Assembly: GCA_031769625.1 (NCBI GenBank)
Contig: JAUIMM010000574.1
Location: 62,001 to 126,000 of the forward strand
Length of the DNA: 64,000 bases
Reading direction: 5' to 3'
Source: Taudactylus pleione
Lineage: Eukaryota; Chordata; Amphibia; Anura; Myobatrachidae
A model generated the notes under the pieces. That model was given only the letters and a program-made list of their open reading frames with translations. It did no database searches and was not told the DNA's origin. Within the stretch, counting starts at the first letter, position 1; every line of letters begins with the position of its first letter. This document shows, in pieces, positions 1-11,913 of the stretch. The position numbers and the translations under genes are program-made.

Positions 1-600
1 GCTCCTTAGTCTGTATATGGGAGACTGCGCTGAGTAATTTTATATGTTTCATCTGTATATATGTGTGCTCCTGAGTCTGTATATGGGAGACTTCGCTGTT
101 TAATTTGATATGTGACACCTGTATATCTGTGTGCTCCTGTATCTGTATATGGGAGACTGCGCTGAGTAATGTGATATGTGACACCTGTATATCTGTCTGC
201 ACCTGAGTCTGTATATGGGAAACCACGCTGAGTAATGTTATATGTGACACCTGTATATCTTTGTGCTCCTGAGTCTGTATATGGGAGACTGCGCTGAGTA
301 ATGTGATATGTGACACCTGTATATCTGTGTGCTCTTGAGTCTGTATATGGGAGACTGTGCTGAGTAATGTGATATGTGACACCTGTATATCTGTGTGCTC
401 CAGAGTCTGTATATGTAGACTGCGCTGAGTAATATGACACCTGTATATCTGTGTGCTCCTGAGTCTGTATATGGGAGACTGCACTGAGTAATGTGATGTT
501 TGACACCTGTATATCTGTGTGCTCCTGAGTCTTTATATGGGAGACTGCGCTGAATAATGTGATATGTGACACCTGTATATCTGTGTGCTCCTGAGTCTGT
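1..600 (+). repeat. Linker-type segment, paralogous to 56.72-57.35 kb
   Basis: Landmarks line up at a constant offset of 56,721: TTCGCTGTTTAATTTG (about 90 / 56,813), ATCTGTCTGCACCTGAG (191 / 56,912), GGGAAACCACGC, and CAGAG followed by TATATGTAGAC (401 / 57,122). After that the downstream copy has one extra 58-bp monomer (offset 56,779 at GATGTTTGAC). A shorter match lies at 30.83-31.13 kb. A rare TTTCATCTG word at 47-55 recurs at 4551, 8210 and 31,835. Confidence 0.8.
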
Positions 601-1160
601 ATATGGGAGACTGTGCTGTGTAATGTGATATGTGACTCCTGTATATCTGTGTGCTCCTGAGTCTGTAAATGGGAGAATGCACTGAGTTATGTAATATGTG
701 ACACCTGTATATCTGTGTGCTCCTGAGTCTGTATATGGGAGACTGCACTGATTAATGTGATATGTGACACCTGTATATCTGTGTGCTCCTGAGTCTGTAT
801 ATGTAGACTGCACTGAGTAATGTGACACCTGTATATCTTTGTGCTCCTGAGTCTATATATGGGAGATTGTGCTGAGTGATGTGATTTGTGACACCTGTAT
901 ATCTGTGTGCTCCTGAGTCTTTATATGGGAGACTGCGCTGAGTAATGTGATATGTGACACCTGTATATCTGTGTGCTCCTCAGTCTGTATATGGGAGACT
1001 GCGCTGAATAATGTGATATGTGACACCTGTATATCTGTGTGCTCCTGAGTCTGTATATGGGAGACTGCGCTGAGTAATGTGATATGTGACACCTGTATAT
1101 CTGTGTGCTCCTGAGTCTGTATAAAGGAGACTGCACTGAGTAATGACATATGTGACACCT
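601..1160 (+). repeat. Diverged monomers
   Basis: This part is the same satellite with many private changes: TAAATGGGAGAATGCACTG near 667, a 58-bp-type monomer near 800, ATAAAGGAGACTGCACTG with GACATATG near 1130. I found no clear long-range partner for this order of variants, and no gene. Confidence 0.7.
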
Positions 1161-2480
1161 GTATATATGTGTGCTCCTGAATCTGTATATGGGAGACTGC
1201 GCTGAATAATGTGATATGTGACACCTGTATATCTGGGTGCTCCTGAGTCTGTATATGGGAGACTTCACTGAGTAATGTGATATTTGACACCGGTATATCT
1301 GTGTGCTCCTGAGTCTGTGTTTATGGGAGACTGAGCTGAGTAATGTGATATGTGACACCTGTATATCTGTGTGCTCCTGAGTCTGTATATGGGAGACTGC
1401 GCTGAGTAATGTGATATGTGACACCAGTATATCTGTGTGCTCCTGAGTCTGTATATGGGAGACTGCACTGAATAATGTGATATGTGACACCTGTATATCT
1501 GTGTGCTCCTGAGTCTGTATATGGGAGACTGTGCTGTGTAATGTGATATGTGACACCTGTATATCTGTGTGCTCCTGAGTCTGTATATGGGAGACTGCGC
1601 TGAGTAATGTGATATGTGACATCTGTATATATGTGTGCTCCTGAGTCTGTATATGGGAGACTGCACTGAGTAATGTGATTTGTGACAACTGTATATCTGT
1701 GTGCTCCAGAGTCTGTATATGGGAGACTGCGCTGAATAATGTGATATGTGGCACCTGTATATCTGTGTGCTCCTGAGTCTGTATATGGGAGACTGAGCTG
1801 AGTAATGTGATATGTGACACCTGTATATCTGTGTGCTCCTGAGTCTGTATATGGGAGACTGCGCTGAGTGATGTGATATGTGACACCTGTATATCTGTGT
1901 GTTCCTGAGTCTGTATATGGGAGACTGCGCTGAGTGATGTGAAATGTGACACCTGTATATCTGTGTGCTCCTGAGTCTGTATATAAGAGACTGTGCTGAG
2001 TGATGTGATTTGTGACACCTGTATATCTGTGTGCTCCTGAGTCTGTATATGGGAGACTGCGCTGAGTAATGTGATATGTGACACCTGTATATCTGTGTGC
2101 TCCTGAGTCTGTATATGGGAGACTGCACTGAGTAATGTGATATGTGACACCTGTATATTTGTGTGTTCCTGAGTCTGTATATAGGAGACTGCGTTGAGTG
2201 ATGTGATATGTGACACCTGTATATCTGTGTGCTCCTGAGTCTGTATATAGGAGACTGCGCTGAGTGATGTGATATGTGACACCTGTATATCTGTGTTCTC
2301 CTGAGTCTGTATATAGGAGACTGCGCTGAGTGATGTGATATGTGACACCTGTATATCTGTGTGCTCCTGAGACAGTATATAGAAGACTGCGCTGAGTGAT
2401 GTGATATGTGACACCTCTATATCTGTGTGCTCCTGAGTCTGTATATGGGAGACTGCACTGATTATTGTGATATGTGACAC
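1161..2480 (+). repeat. Superblock-tail segment, paralogous to 28.85-30.21 kb
   Basis: The order of variants repeats that of Block A's tail at offset about 27,679: CTGAATCTG, TCTGGGTGCTCC, GTTTATGGGAGACTGAG (1319 / 28,998), CACCAGTAT, CTGTGCTGTGTAATG, GAGTGATGTGAAATGTG, TATATAAGAGACTGTG, GCGTTGAGTGATG, GAGACAGTATATAG, CACCTCTAT and finally GATTATTGTGATATG. Other copies are at about 53.1-54.3, 54.95-56.3 and 58.1-59.45 kb. It suggests that an earlier superblock ends here. Confidence 0.8.
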
Positions 2481-2587
2481 CTGTATATATGTGTGCTCCT
2501 GAGTCTGTATATGGGAGACTGCGCTGAGTAATGTGATATGTGACACCTGTATATCTGTGTGCTCCTGAGTCTGTATATGGGAGACTG

Positions 2588-2589
2588 CG
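2588..2589 (+). other. Single CpG of the monomer (GCGC), representative copy
   Basis: The consensus has only this CpG. Across the array the position is mostly CTGCGCTG, CTGCACTG or CTGTGCTG; the last two are the products expected from deamination of 5-methylcytosine on either strand. Rarer states are CTGCTCTG, CTGCCCTG and CTGAGCTG. The state is inherited within HOR positions, so it also serves as a landmark. Confidence 0.7.
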
Positions 2590-2609
2590 CTGAGTAATGT
2601 GATATGTGA

Positions 2610-2615
2610 CACCTG
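2610..2615. other. CACCTG E-box-like hexamer, one per monomer (representative)
   Basis: CACCTG matches the CANNTG E-box core. It recurs in most of the roughly 970 monomers. Common variants CACTTG, CACATG, CATCTG and one CAGCTG (about 44,154) keep CANNTG, while CACCAG, CACCTC and CACCTA break it. Binding in vivo is not shown; a hexamer is short, and repetition alone explains its abundance. Confidence 0.35.
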
Positions 2616-3319
2616 TATATCTGTGTGCTCCTGAGTCTGTATATGGGAGACTGTGCTGAGTAATGTGATATGTGACATCTGTATATCTGTGTGCTCCTGA
2701 GTCTGTATATGGGAGACTGCACTGAGTAATGTGACAAGTGTATATCTGTGTGCTCCTGAGTCTGTATATGGGAGACTGCTCTGAGTTATGTGATATGTGA
2801 CACCTGTATATCTGTGTGCTCCTGAGTCTGTATATGGGAGACTGCGCTGAGTAATGTCATATGTAACACCTGTATATCTGTGTGCTCCTGAGTCTGTAAA
2901 TGGAGACTGCGCTGAGTAATGTGACACCTGTATATCTGTGTGCTCCTGAGTCTGTATATGGGAGACTGCACTGAGTAATTTGATATGTGACACCTGTATA
3001 TCTGTGTGCTCCAGAGTCTGTATATGAGAGACTGCGCTTAGTAATGTGATATGTGACACCTGTATATCTGTGTGCTCCTGAGTCTGTATATGGGAGACTG
3101 TGCTGTGTAATGTGATATGTGAAACCTGTATATCTGTGTGTTCCTGAGTCTGTATATGTAGACTGCGCTGATTAATGTGACACCTGTATATCTGTGTGCT
3201 CCTGAGTCTATATATGGGAAATTGTGCTTGAGTAATGTGATATGTGACACCTGTATATCCGTGTGCTCCTGAGTCTGTATATGGGAGACTGCGCTGTGTA
3301 ATGTGATATGTGACACCTG

Positions 3320-6300
3320 TATATCTGTGTGCTCCTGAGTCTGTATATGGGAGACTGTGCTGAGTAATGTGATATGTGACACCTGTATGTCTGTGTGCTC
3401 CTGAGTTTGTATATGGGAGACTGCGCTGAGTAATGTGATATGTGACACCTGTATATCTGTGTGCTCCTGAGTCTGTATATGGGAGACTGCGCTGAGTGAT
3501 GTGATATGTGACACCTGTATATCTGTGTGCTCCTGAGTCTGTATTTAAGAGACTGCGCTGAGTGATGTGATTTGTGACACCTGTATATCTGTGTGCTCCT
3601 GAGTCTGTATATGGGAGACTGCGCTGAGTAATGTGATATGTGACACCTGTATATATGTGTGCTCTGAGTCTGTATATGGGAGACTGCACTGAGTAATTTG
3701 ATATGTGACACCTGTATATCTGTGTGCTCCTGAGTCTGTATATGGGAGACTGCGCTGAGTAATGTGATATGTGACACCTCTATATCTGTGTGCTCCTGAG
3801 TCTGTATAGGGGAGACTGCACTGATTATTGTGATATGTGACACCTGTATATCTGTGTGCTCCTGAGTCTGTATATGGGAGACTGCGCTGAGTAATGTGAT
3901 ATGTGACACCTGTATATCTGTGTGCTCCTGAGTCTGTATATGGGAGACTGCGCTGAGTAATGTGATATGTGACACCTGTATATCTGTGTGCTCCTGAGTC
4001 TGTATATGGGAGACTGTGCTGAGTAATGTGATATGTGACATCTGTATATCTGTGTGCTCCTGAGTCTGTGTTTATGGGAGACTGTGCTGAGTAATTTGAT
4101 ATGTGACACCTGTATATCTGTGTGCTCCTGAGTCTGTATATTGGAGTCTGCACTGAGAAATGTGATATGTGACACCTGTATATCTGTGTGCTCCTGAGTC
4201 TGTATATGGGAGACTGCACTGAGTAATGTGACAAGTGTATATCTGTGTGCTCCTGAGTCTGTAAATGGATACTGCGCTGAGTAATGTGACACCTGTATAT
4301 CTGTGTGCTCCTGAGTCTGTATATAGGAGACTGCGCTGAGTAATGTGATATGTGACACCTGTATATCTGTGTGCTCCTGAGTCTGTATATGGGAGACTGT
4401 GCTGTGTAATGTGATATGTGAAACCTGTATATCTGTGTGTTCCTGAGTCTGTATATGTTAGACTGCGCTGAGTAATTTGATATGTGACACCTGTATATCT
4501 GTGTGCTCCTTAGTCGGTATATGGGAGACTGCGCTGAGTAATTTTATATGTTTCATCTGTATATCTGTGTGCTCCTGAGTCTGTATATGGGAGACTGCGC
4601 TGAGTAATGTGATATGTGACACCTGTATATCTGTGTGCTCCTGAGTCTGTATATGGGAGACTTCGCTGAGTAATGTGATATGTGACACCTGTATATCTGT
4701 GTGCTCCTGAGTCTGTATATGGGAGACTTCGCTGAGTAATGTGATATGTGACACCTGTATATCTGTGTGCTCCTGAGTCTGTATATGGGAGACTGCGCTG
4801 AGTTATGTGATATGTGACACCTGTATATCTGTGTGCTCCTGAGTCTGTATATGGGAGACTGTGCTGTGTAATGTGATATGTGAAACCTGTATATCTGTGT
4901 GTTCCTGAGTCTGTATATGTAGACTGCGCTGATTAATGTGACACCTGTATATCTGTGTGCTCCTGAGTCTATATATGGGAGATTGTGCTTGAGTAATGTG
5001 ATATGTGACACCTATATATTCGTGTGCTCCTGAGTCTGTATATGGGAGACTGCGCTGTGTAATGTGATATGTGACACCTGTATATCTGTGTGCTCCTGAG
5101 TCTGTATATGGGAGACTGTGCTGAGTAATGTGATATATGACACCTGTATGCCTGTGTGCTCCTGAGTTTGTATATGGGAGACTGCGCTGAGTAATGTGAT
5201 ATGTGACACCTGTATATCTGTGTGCTCCTGAGTCTGTATATGGGAGACTGCGCTGAGTGATGTGATATGTGACACCTGTATATCTGTGTGCTCCTGAGTC
5301 TGTATTTAAGAGAATGCGCTGAGTGATGTGATTTGTGACACCTGTATATCTGTGAGCTCCTGAGTCTGTATATGGGAGACTGCGCTGAGTAATGTGATAT
5401 GTGACACCTGTATATCTGTGTGCTCTGAGTCTGTATATGGGAGACTGCACTGAGTAATTTGATATGTGACACCTGTATATCTGTGTGCTCCTGAGTCTAT
5501 ATATGGGAGACTGCGCTGAGTAATGTGATATGTGACACCTGTATATCTGTGTGCTCCTGAGTCTGTATATGGGAGACCACTCTGAGTGATGTGATTTGTG
5601 ACACCTGTATATCTGTGTGCTCCTGAGTCTGTATATGGGAGACTGCGCTGAGTAATGTGATATGTGACACCTGTATATCTGTGTGCTCCTGAGTCTGTAT
5701 ATGGGAGACTGTGCTTAGTAATATGATATGTGACACCTGTATATCTGTGTTTTCCTGAGTCTGTATATGTAGACTGCGCTGAGTAATGTGACACCTGTAT
5801 ATCTGTGTGCTCCTGAGTTTATATATGGGAGATTGTGCTTGAGTAATGTGATATGTGACACCTGTATATCTGTGTGCTCCTGAGTCTGTATATTGTAGAC
5901 TGCGCTGTGTAATGTGATATGTGACACCTGTATATCTGTGTGATCCTGAGTCTGTGTTTATGGGAGACTGTGCTGAGTAATGTGATATGTGACATCTGTA
6001 TATCTGTGTGCTCCTGAGTCTGTGTTTATGGGAGACTGTGCTGAGTAATTTGATATGTGACACCTTTATATCTGTGTGCTCCTGAGTCTGTATATGGGAG
6101 ACTGCACTGAGTAATGTGATATGTGACACCTGTATATCTGTGTGCTCCTGAACCTGTATATGGGAGACTGCACTGAGTAATGTGATATGTGACACTTGTA
6201 TATCTGTGTGCTCCTGAGTCTGTATATGGGAGACTGCGCTGAAAAATGTGATATGTGACACCTGTATATCTGTGTGCTCCTGAGTCTGTATATGGGAGAC

Positions 6301-6846
6301 TTCACTGATTAATGTGATATTTGACACCTGTATATCTGTGTGCTCTTGAGTCTGTGTTTATCGGAGACTGTGCTGAGTAATGTGATATGTGACACCTGTA
6401 TATCTGTTTGCTCCTGAGTCTGTATATGGGAGACTGCGCTGAGTAATGTGATATGTGACACCAGTATATCTGTGTGCTCCTGAGTCTGTATATGGGAGAC
6501 TGCACTGAGTAATGTGATATGTGTCACCTGTATATCTGTGTGCTCCTGAGTCTGTATATGGGAGACTGCTCTGAGTTAAGTTATATGTGACTCCTGTATA
6601 TCTGTGTGCTCCTGAGTCTGTATATGGGAGACTGCGCTGAGTAATGTGATATGTGACACCTGTATATCTGTGTGCTCCTGAGTCTGTAAATGGGAGACTG
6701 CGCTGAGTAATGTGACACCTGTATATCTGTGTGCTCCTGAGTCTGTATATGGGAGACTGCACTGAGTAATGTGACACCTGTATATCTGTGTGCTCCTGAG
6801 TCTGTATATGGGAGACTGCGCTGATTATTGTAATATGTGACACCTG
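3320..6846 (+). repeat. 3.5-kb tandem duplication, copy 1
   Basis: From the GTATGTCTGTGTGCTCCTGAG / GAGTTTGTATATG monomers near 3390 (partner near 6917) onward, variants repeat 3527 bp downstream. The offset shifts by whole monomers: 3593, then 3659 at TTTCATCTG (4551 / 8210), back to 3527 by 4803 / 8330, and 3461 near the end (6356 / 9817). So copies gained or lost 66-bp units after duplication. Confidence 0.75.
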
Positions 6847-9800
6847 TATATCTGTGTGCTCCTGAGTCTGTATATGGGAGACTGTGCTGAGTAATGTGAT
6901 ATGTGATACCTGTATGTCTGTATGCTCCTGAGTTTGTATATGGGAGACTGCGCTGAGTAATGTGATATGTGACACCTGTATATCTGTGTGCTCCTGAGTC
7001 TGTATATGGGAGACTGCGCTGAGTGATGTGATATGTGACACCTGTATATCTGTGTGCTCCTGAGTCTGTATTTAAGAGACTGCGCTGAGTGATGTGATTT
7101 GTGACACCTGTATATCTGTGTGCTCCTGAGTCTGTATATGGGAGACTGCGCTGAGTAATGTGATATGTGACACCTGTATATCTGTGTGCTCTGAGTCTGT
7201 ATATGGGAGACTGCACTGAGTAATTTGATATGTGACACCTGTATATCTGTGTGCTCCTGAGTCTGTATATGGGAGACTGCGCTGAGTAATGTGATATGTG
7301 ACACCTCTATATCTGTGTGCTCCTGAGTCTGTATATGGGAGACTGCACTGATTATTGTGATATGTGACACCTGTATATCTGTGTGCTCCTGAGTCTGTAT
7401 ATGGGAGACTGCGCTGAGTAATGTGATATGTGACTCCTGTATATCTTTGTGCTCCTGAGTCTGTATATGGGAGACTGCGCTGAGTAATGTGATATGTGAC
7501 ACCTGTATATCTGTGTGCTCCTGAATCTGTATATGGGAGACTGTGCTGAGTAATGTGATATGTGACATCTGTATATCTGTGTGCTCCTGAGTCTGTGTTT
7601 ATGGGAGACTGTGCTGAGTAATTTGATATGTGACACCTGTATATCTGTGTGCTCCTGAGTCTGTATATGGGAGTCTGCACTGAGAAATGTGATATGTGAC
7701 ACCTGTATATCTGTGTGCTCCTGAGTCTGTATATGGGAGACTGCACTGAGTAATTTGACAAGTGTATATCTGTGTGCTCCTGAGTCTGTATATGGGAGAC
7801 TGCGCTGAGTAATGTCATATGTAACACCTCTATATCTGTGTGCTCCTGAGTCTGTAAATGGAGACTGCGCTGAGTAATGTGACACCTGTATATCTGTGTG
7901 CTCCTGAGTCTGTATATGGGAGACTGCCCTGAGTTATGTAATATGTGACACCTGTATATCTGTGTGCTCCTGAGTCTGTATATGGGAGACTGCGCTGAGT
8001 AATGAGATATGTGACACCTGTATATCTGTGTGCTCCTGAGTCTGTATATAGGAGACTGTGCTGAGTAATGTGATATGTGCCACCTGTATATCTGTGTGCT
8101 CCTGAGTCTGTATATGGGAGACTGCGCTTAGTAATGTAATATGTGACACCTGTATATCTGTGTGCTCCTTAGTCGGTATATGGGAGACTGCGCTGAGTAA
8201 TTTTATATGTTTCATCTGTATATCTGTGTGCTCCTGAGTCTGTATAAGGGAGACTTCGCTGAGTAATGTGATATGTGACACCTGTATATCTGTGTGCTCC
8301 TGAGTCTGTATATGGGAGACTGCGCTGAGTTATGTGATATGTGACACCTGTATATCTGTGTGCTCCTGAGTCTGTATATGGGAGACTGTGCTGTGTAATG
8401 TGATATGTGAAACCTGTATATCTGTGTGTTCCTGAGTCTGTATATGTAGACTGCGCTGATTAATGTGACACCTGTATATCTGTGTGCTCCTGAGTCTATA
8501 TATGGGAGATTGTGCTTGAGTAATGTGATATGTGACACCTATATATCCGTGTGCTCCTGAGTCTGTATATGGGAGACTGCGCTGTGTAATGTGATATGTG
8601 ACACCTGTATATCTGTGTGCTCCTGAGTCTGTATATGGGAGACTGTGCTGAGTAATGTGATATGTGACACCTGTATGTCTGTGTGCTCCTGAGTTTGTAT
8701 ATGGGAGACTGCGCTGAGTAATGTGATATGTGACACCTGTATATCTGTGTGCTCCTGAGTCTGTATATGGGAGACTGCGCTGAGTGATGTGATATGTGAC
8801 ACCTGTATATCTGTGTGCTCCTGTGTCTGTATTTAAGAGACTGCGCTGAGTGATGTGATTTGTGACACCTGTATATCTGTGTGCTCCTGAGTCTGTATAT
8901 GGGAGACTGCGCTGAGTAATGTGAAATGTGACACCTGTATATCTGTGTGCTCTGAGTCTGTATATGGGAGACTGCACTGAGTAATTTGATATGTGACACC
9001 TGTATATCTGTGTGCTCCTGAGTCTGTATATGGGAGACTGCGCTGAGTAATGTGATATGTGACACCTGTATATCTGTGTGCTCCTGAGTCTGTATATGGG
9101 AGACCACTCTGAGTGATGTGATTTGTGACACCTGTATATCTGTGTGCTCCTGAGTCTGTATATGGGAGACTGCGCTGAGTAATGTGATATGTGACACCTA
9201 TATATCTGTGTGCTCCTGAGTCTGTATATGGGAGACTGTGCTTAGTAATATGATATGTGACACCTGTATATCTGTGTTTTCCTGAGTCTGTATATGTAGA
9301 CTGCGCTGAGTAATGTGACACCTGTATATCTGTGTGCTCCTGAGTCTATATATGGGAGATTGTGCTTGAGTAATGTGATATGTGACACCTGTATATCTGT
9401 GTGCTCCTGAGTCTGTATATTGGAGACTGCGCTGTGTAATGTGATATGTGACACCTGTATATCTGTGTGATGCTGAGTCTGTGTTTATGGGAGACTGTGC
9501 TGAGTAATGTGATATGTGACATCTGTATATCTGTGTGCTCCTGAGTCTGTGTTTATGGGAGACTGTGCTGAGTAATTTGATATGTGACACCTTTATTTCT
9601 GTGTGCTCCTGAGTCTGGATATGGGAGACTGTGCTGTGTAATGTGATATGTGACACTTGTATATCTGTGTGCTCCTGAGTCTGTATATGGGAGACTGCGC
9701 TGAATAATGTGATATGTGACACCTGTATATCTGTGTGCTCCTGAGTCTGTATATGGGAAACTTCACTGAGTAATGTGATATTTGACACCTGTATATCTGT

Positions 9801-10373
9801 GTGCTCTTGAGTCTGTGTTTATCGGAGACTGTGCTGAGTAATGTGATATGTGACACCTGTATATCTGTGTGCTCCTGAGTCTGTATATGGGAGACTGCGC
9901 TGAGTAATGTGATATGTGACACCAGTATATCTGTGTGCTCCTGAGTCTGTATATGGGAGACTGTGCTGTGTAATGTGATATGTGACACCTGTATATCTGT
10001 GTGCTTCTGAGTCTGTATATGGGAGACTGCGCTGAGTAATGTGATATGTGTCACCTGTATATCTGTGTGCTCCTGAGTCTGTATATGGGAGACTGCTCTG
10101 AGTGAAGTTATATGTGTCTCCTGTATATCTGTGTGCTCCTGAGTCTGTATATGGGAGACTGCGCTGAGTAATGTGATATGTGACACCTGTATATCTGTGT
10201 GCTCCTGAGTCTGTAAATGGGAGACTGCGCTGAGTAATGTGACACCTGTATATCTGTGTGCTCCTGAGTCTGTATATGGGAGACTGCACTGAGTAATGTG
10301 ACACCTGTATATCTGTGTGCTCCTGAGTCTGTATATGGGAGACTGCGCTGAGTAATGTAATATGTGACACCTG
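6847..10373 (+). repeat. 3.5-kb tandem duplication, copy 2
   Basis: This is the partner of 3.32-6.85 kb. It carries the same cassettes (8428-8552, about 9290-9415), TATTTAAGAGACTGCG, GTAAATGGAGACTG and GTTTATCGG (9817) in the same order. Its right part forms the head of superblock A and reappears as the head of B at 31.2-33.9 kb (offset 23,625, then 23,559). The right end is approximate. Confidence 0.7.
8428..8552 (+). repeat. Linked 58-bp + 67-bp monomer cassette
   Basis: A 58-bp monomer (8428-8485, TATATGTAGACTGCG plus the -7 deletion) is followed directly by a 67-bp monomer (8486-8552, GATTGTGCTTGAGTAATG with an extra T). The same pairing recurs near 3155, 4916, 5770, 9290, 32,070, 32,850, 60,980, 62,490 and 63,065, always in the heterogeneous domains and block heads, not in the homogenised HOR cores. 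It marks common descent of these regions. Confidence 0.85.
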
Positions 10374-10721
10374 TATATCTGTGTGCTCCTGAGTCTGTAT
10401 ATGGGAGACTGCGCTGAGTAATGTGATATGTGACACCTGTATATCTGTGTGCTCCTGAGTCTGTATATGGGAGACTGCGCTGAGTAATGTGATATGTGAC
10501 ACCTGTATATCTTTGTGCTCCTGAGTCTGTAAATGGGAGACTGCGCTGAGTAATGTGACACCTGTATATCTGTGTGCTCCTGAGTCTGTATATGGGAGAC
10601 TGCGCTGAATAATGTGATATGTGACACCTGTATATCTGTGTGCTCCTGAGTCTGTATATGAGAGACTTCACTGAGTAATGTGATATTTGACACCAGTATA
10701 TCTGTGTGCACTTGAGTCTGT

Positions 10722-11251
10722 GTTTATCGGAGACTGTGCTGAGTAATGTGATATGTGACACCTGTATATCTGTGTGCTCCTGAGTCTGTATATGGGAGAC
10801 TGCGCTGAGTAATGTGATATGTGACTCCTGTATATCTGTGTGCTCCTGAGTCTGTATATGGGAGACTGCGCTGAGTAATGTGATATGTGACACCTGTATA
10901 TCTGTGTGCTCCAGAGTCTGTATATGGGAGACTGCGCTGAGTAATGTGATATGTGACACCTGTATATCTGTGTGCTCAAGAGTCTGTATATTGGAGACAG
11001 CACTGAATAATGTGATATGTGACACCTGTATATCTGTGTGCTCCTGAGTCTGTATATGGGAGACTGCACTGAGTAATGTGATATGTGACACTTGTATATC
11101 TGTGTGCTCCTGAGTCTGTATATGGGAGACTGCGCTGAGTAATGTGATAGGTGACACCTGTATATCTGTGTGCTCCTGAGTCTGTATATGGGAGACTTCA
11201 CTGAGTAATGTGATATTTGACACATGTATATCTGTGTGCTCCTGAGTCTGT
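10722..11251 (+). repeat. 8-monomer HOR unit (530 bp)
   Basis: GTTTATCGG to GTTTATCGG is 530 bp, that is 8 x 66 + 2. The same interval occurs at 18,176-18,705, 38,530-39,059, 39,913-40,442 and 47,142-47,671. Confidence 0.85.
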
Positions 11252-11913
11252 GTTTATCGGAGACTGTGCTGAGTAATGTGATATGTGACACCTGTATATC
11301 TGTGTGCTCCTGAGTCTGTATATGGGAGACTGCGCTGAGTAATGTGATATGTGACACTTGTATATCTGTGTGCTCCTGAGTCTGTATATGGGAGACTGCA
11401 CTGAATAATGTGATATGTGACACCTGTATATCTGTGTGCTCCTGAGTCTGTATATGGGAGACTGCGCTGAGTAATGTGATATGTGACACCTGTATATCTG
11501 TGTGCTCCTGAGTCTGTATATGGGAGACTGCGCTGAATAATGTGATATGTGACACCTGTATATCTGTGTGCTCCTGAGTCTGTATATTGGAGACAGCACT
11601 GAATAATGTGATATGTGACACCTGTATATCTGTGTGCTCCTGAGTCTGTATATGGGAGACTGCGCTGAGTAATGTGATATGTGACACCTGTATGTCTGTG
11701 TGCTCCTGAGTCTGTATATGGGAGACTGCACTGAGTAATGTGATATGTGACACTTGTATATCTGTGTGCTCCTGAGTCTGTATATGGGAGACTGCGCTGA
11801 GTAATGTGATATGTGACACCTGTATATCTGTGTGCTCCTGAGTCTGTATATGGGAGACTTCACTGAGTAATGTGATATTTGACACATGTATATCTGTGTG
11901 CTCCTGAGTCTGT
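11252..11913 (+). repeat. 10-monomer HOR unit (662 bp)
   Basis: The landmark interval is 662 bp, 10 x 66 + 2. It recurs at 19,163-19,824, 46,082-46,743 and 51,598-52,259. Confidence 0.85.

Larger units (their letters stand above)
2561..2626 (+). repeat. Reference consensus monomer (66 bp)
   Basis: This copy carries the commonest base at every position. Offsets: CTGAG at 2565-2569 and 2590-2594, CTGTATAT at 2571-2578 and 2613-2620, CpG at 2588-2589 within GCGC, two ATGTGA direct repeats at 2597-2602 and 2604-2609, and CACCTG at 2610-2615. Composition is A14 T22 G19 C11. The two CTGTATAT...CTGAG stretches (the second runs into the next monomer) suggest two related pieces of about 24 bp plus a 17-bp piece holding the ATGTGA pair. 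No stop codon occurs in any of the three minus-strand frames, while every plus-strand frame meets a stop (TGA, TAA or TGA) within one monomer. Confidence 0.95.
2481..7740 (+). repeat. Heterogeneous left domain
   Basis: This 5.2-kb stretch mixes many monomer types: 58/67-bp cassettes, TATTTAAGAGACTGCG, GTATGTCTGTGTGCTCCTGAG with GAGTTTGTATATG, GACAAGTGTATATC (2733, 4230) and TTGATATG types. Frame-changing indels are frequent. Much of it (from about 3.32 kb) is the first copy of the 3.5-kb tandem repeat described separately. Nothing other than satellite is visible. Confidence 0.85.

Noticed and set aside
2587..2597. AP-1 or Maf response element (TGCTGAGTAA in the TpG variant)
   Set aside because: It is one base off the TGCTGAGTCA core, arises mainly by CpG loss, and such a short near-match is expected by chance in a repeat.
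2604..2614. T-box half-site (TGACACCT)
   Set aside because: It differs from TCACACCT at one position and there is no paired site or spacing signal beyond the 66-bp period.
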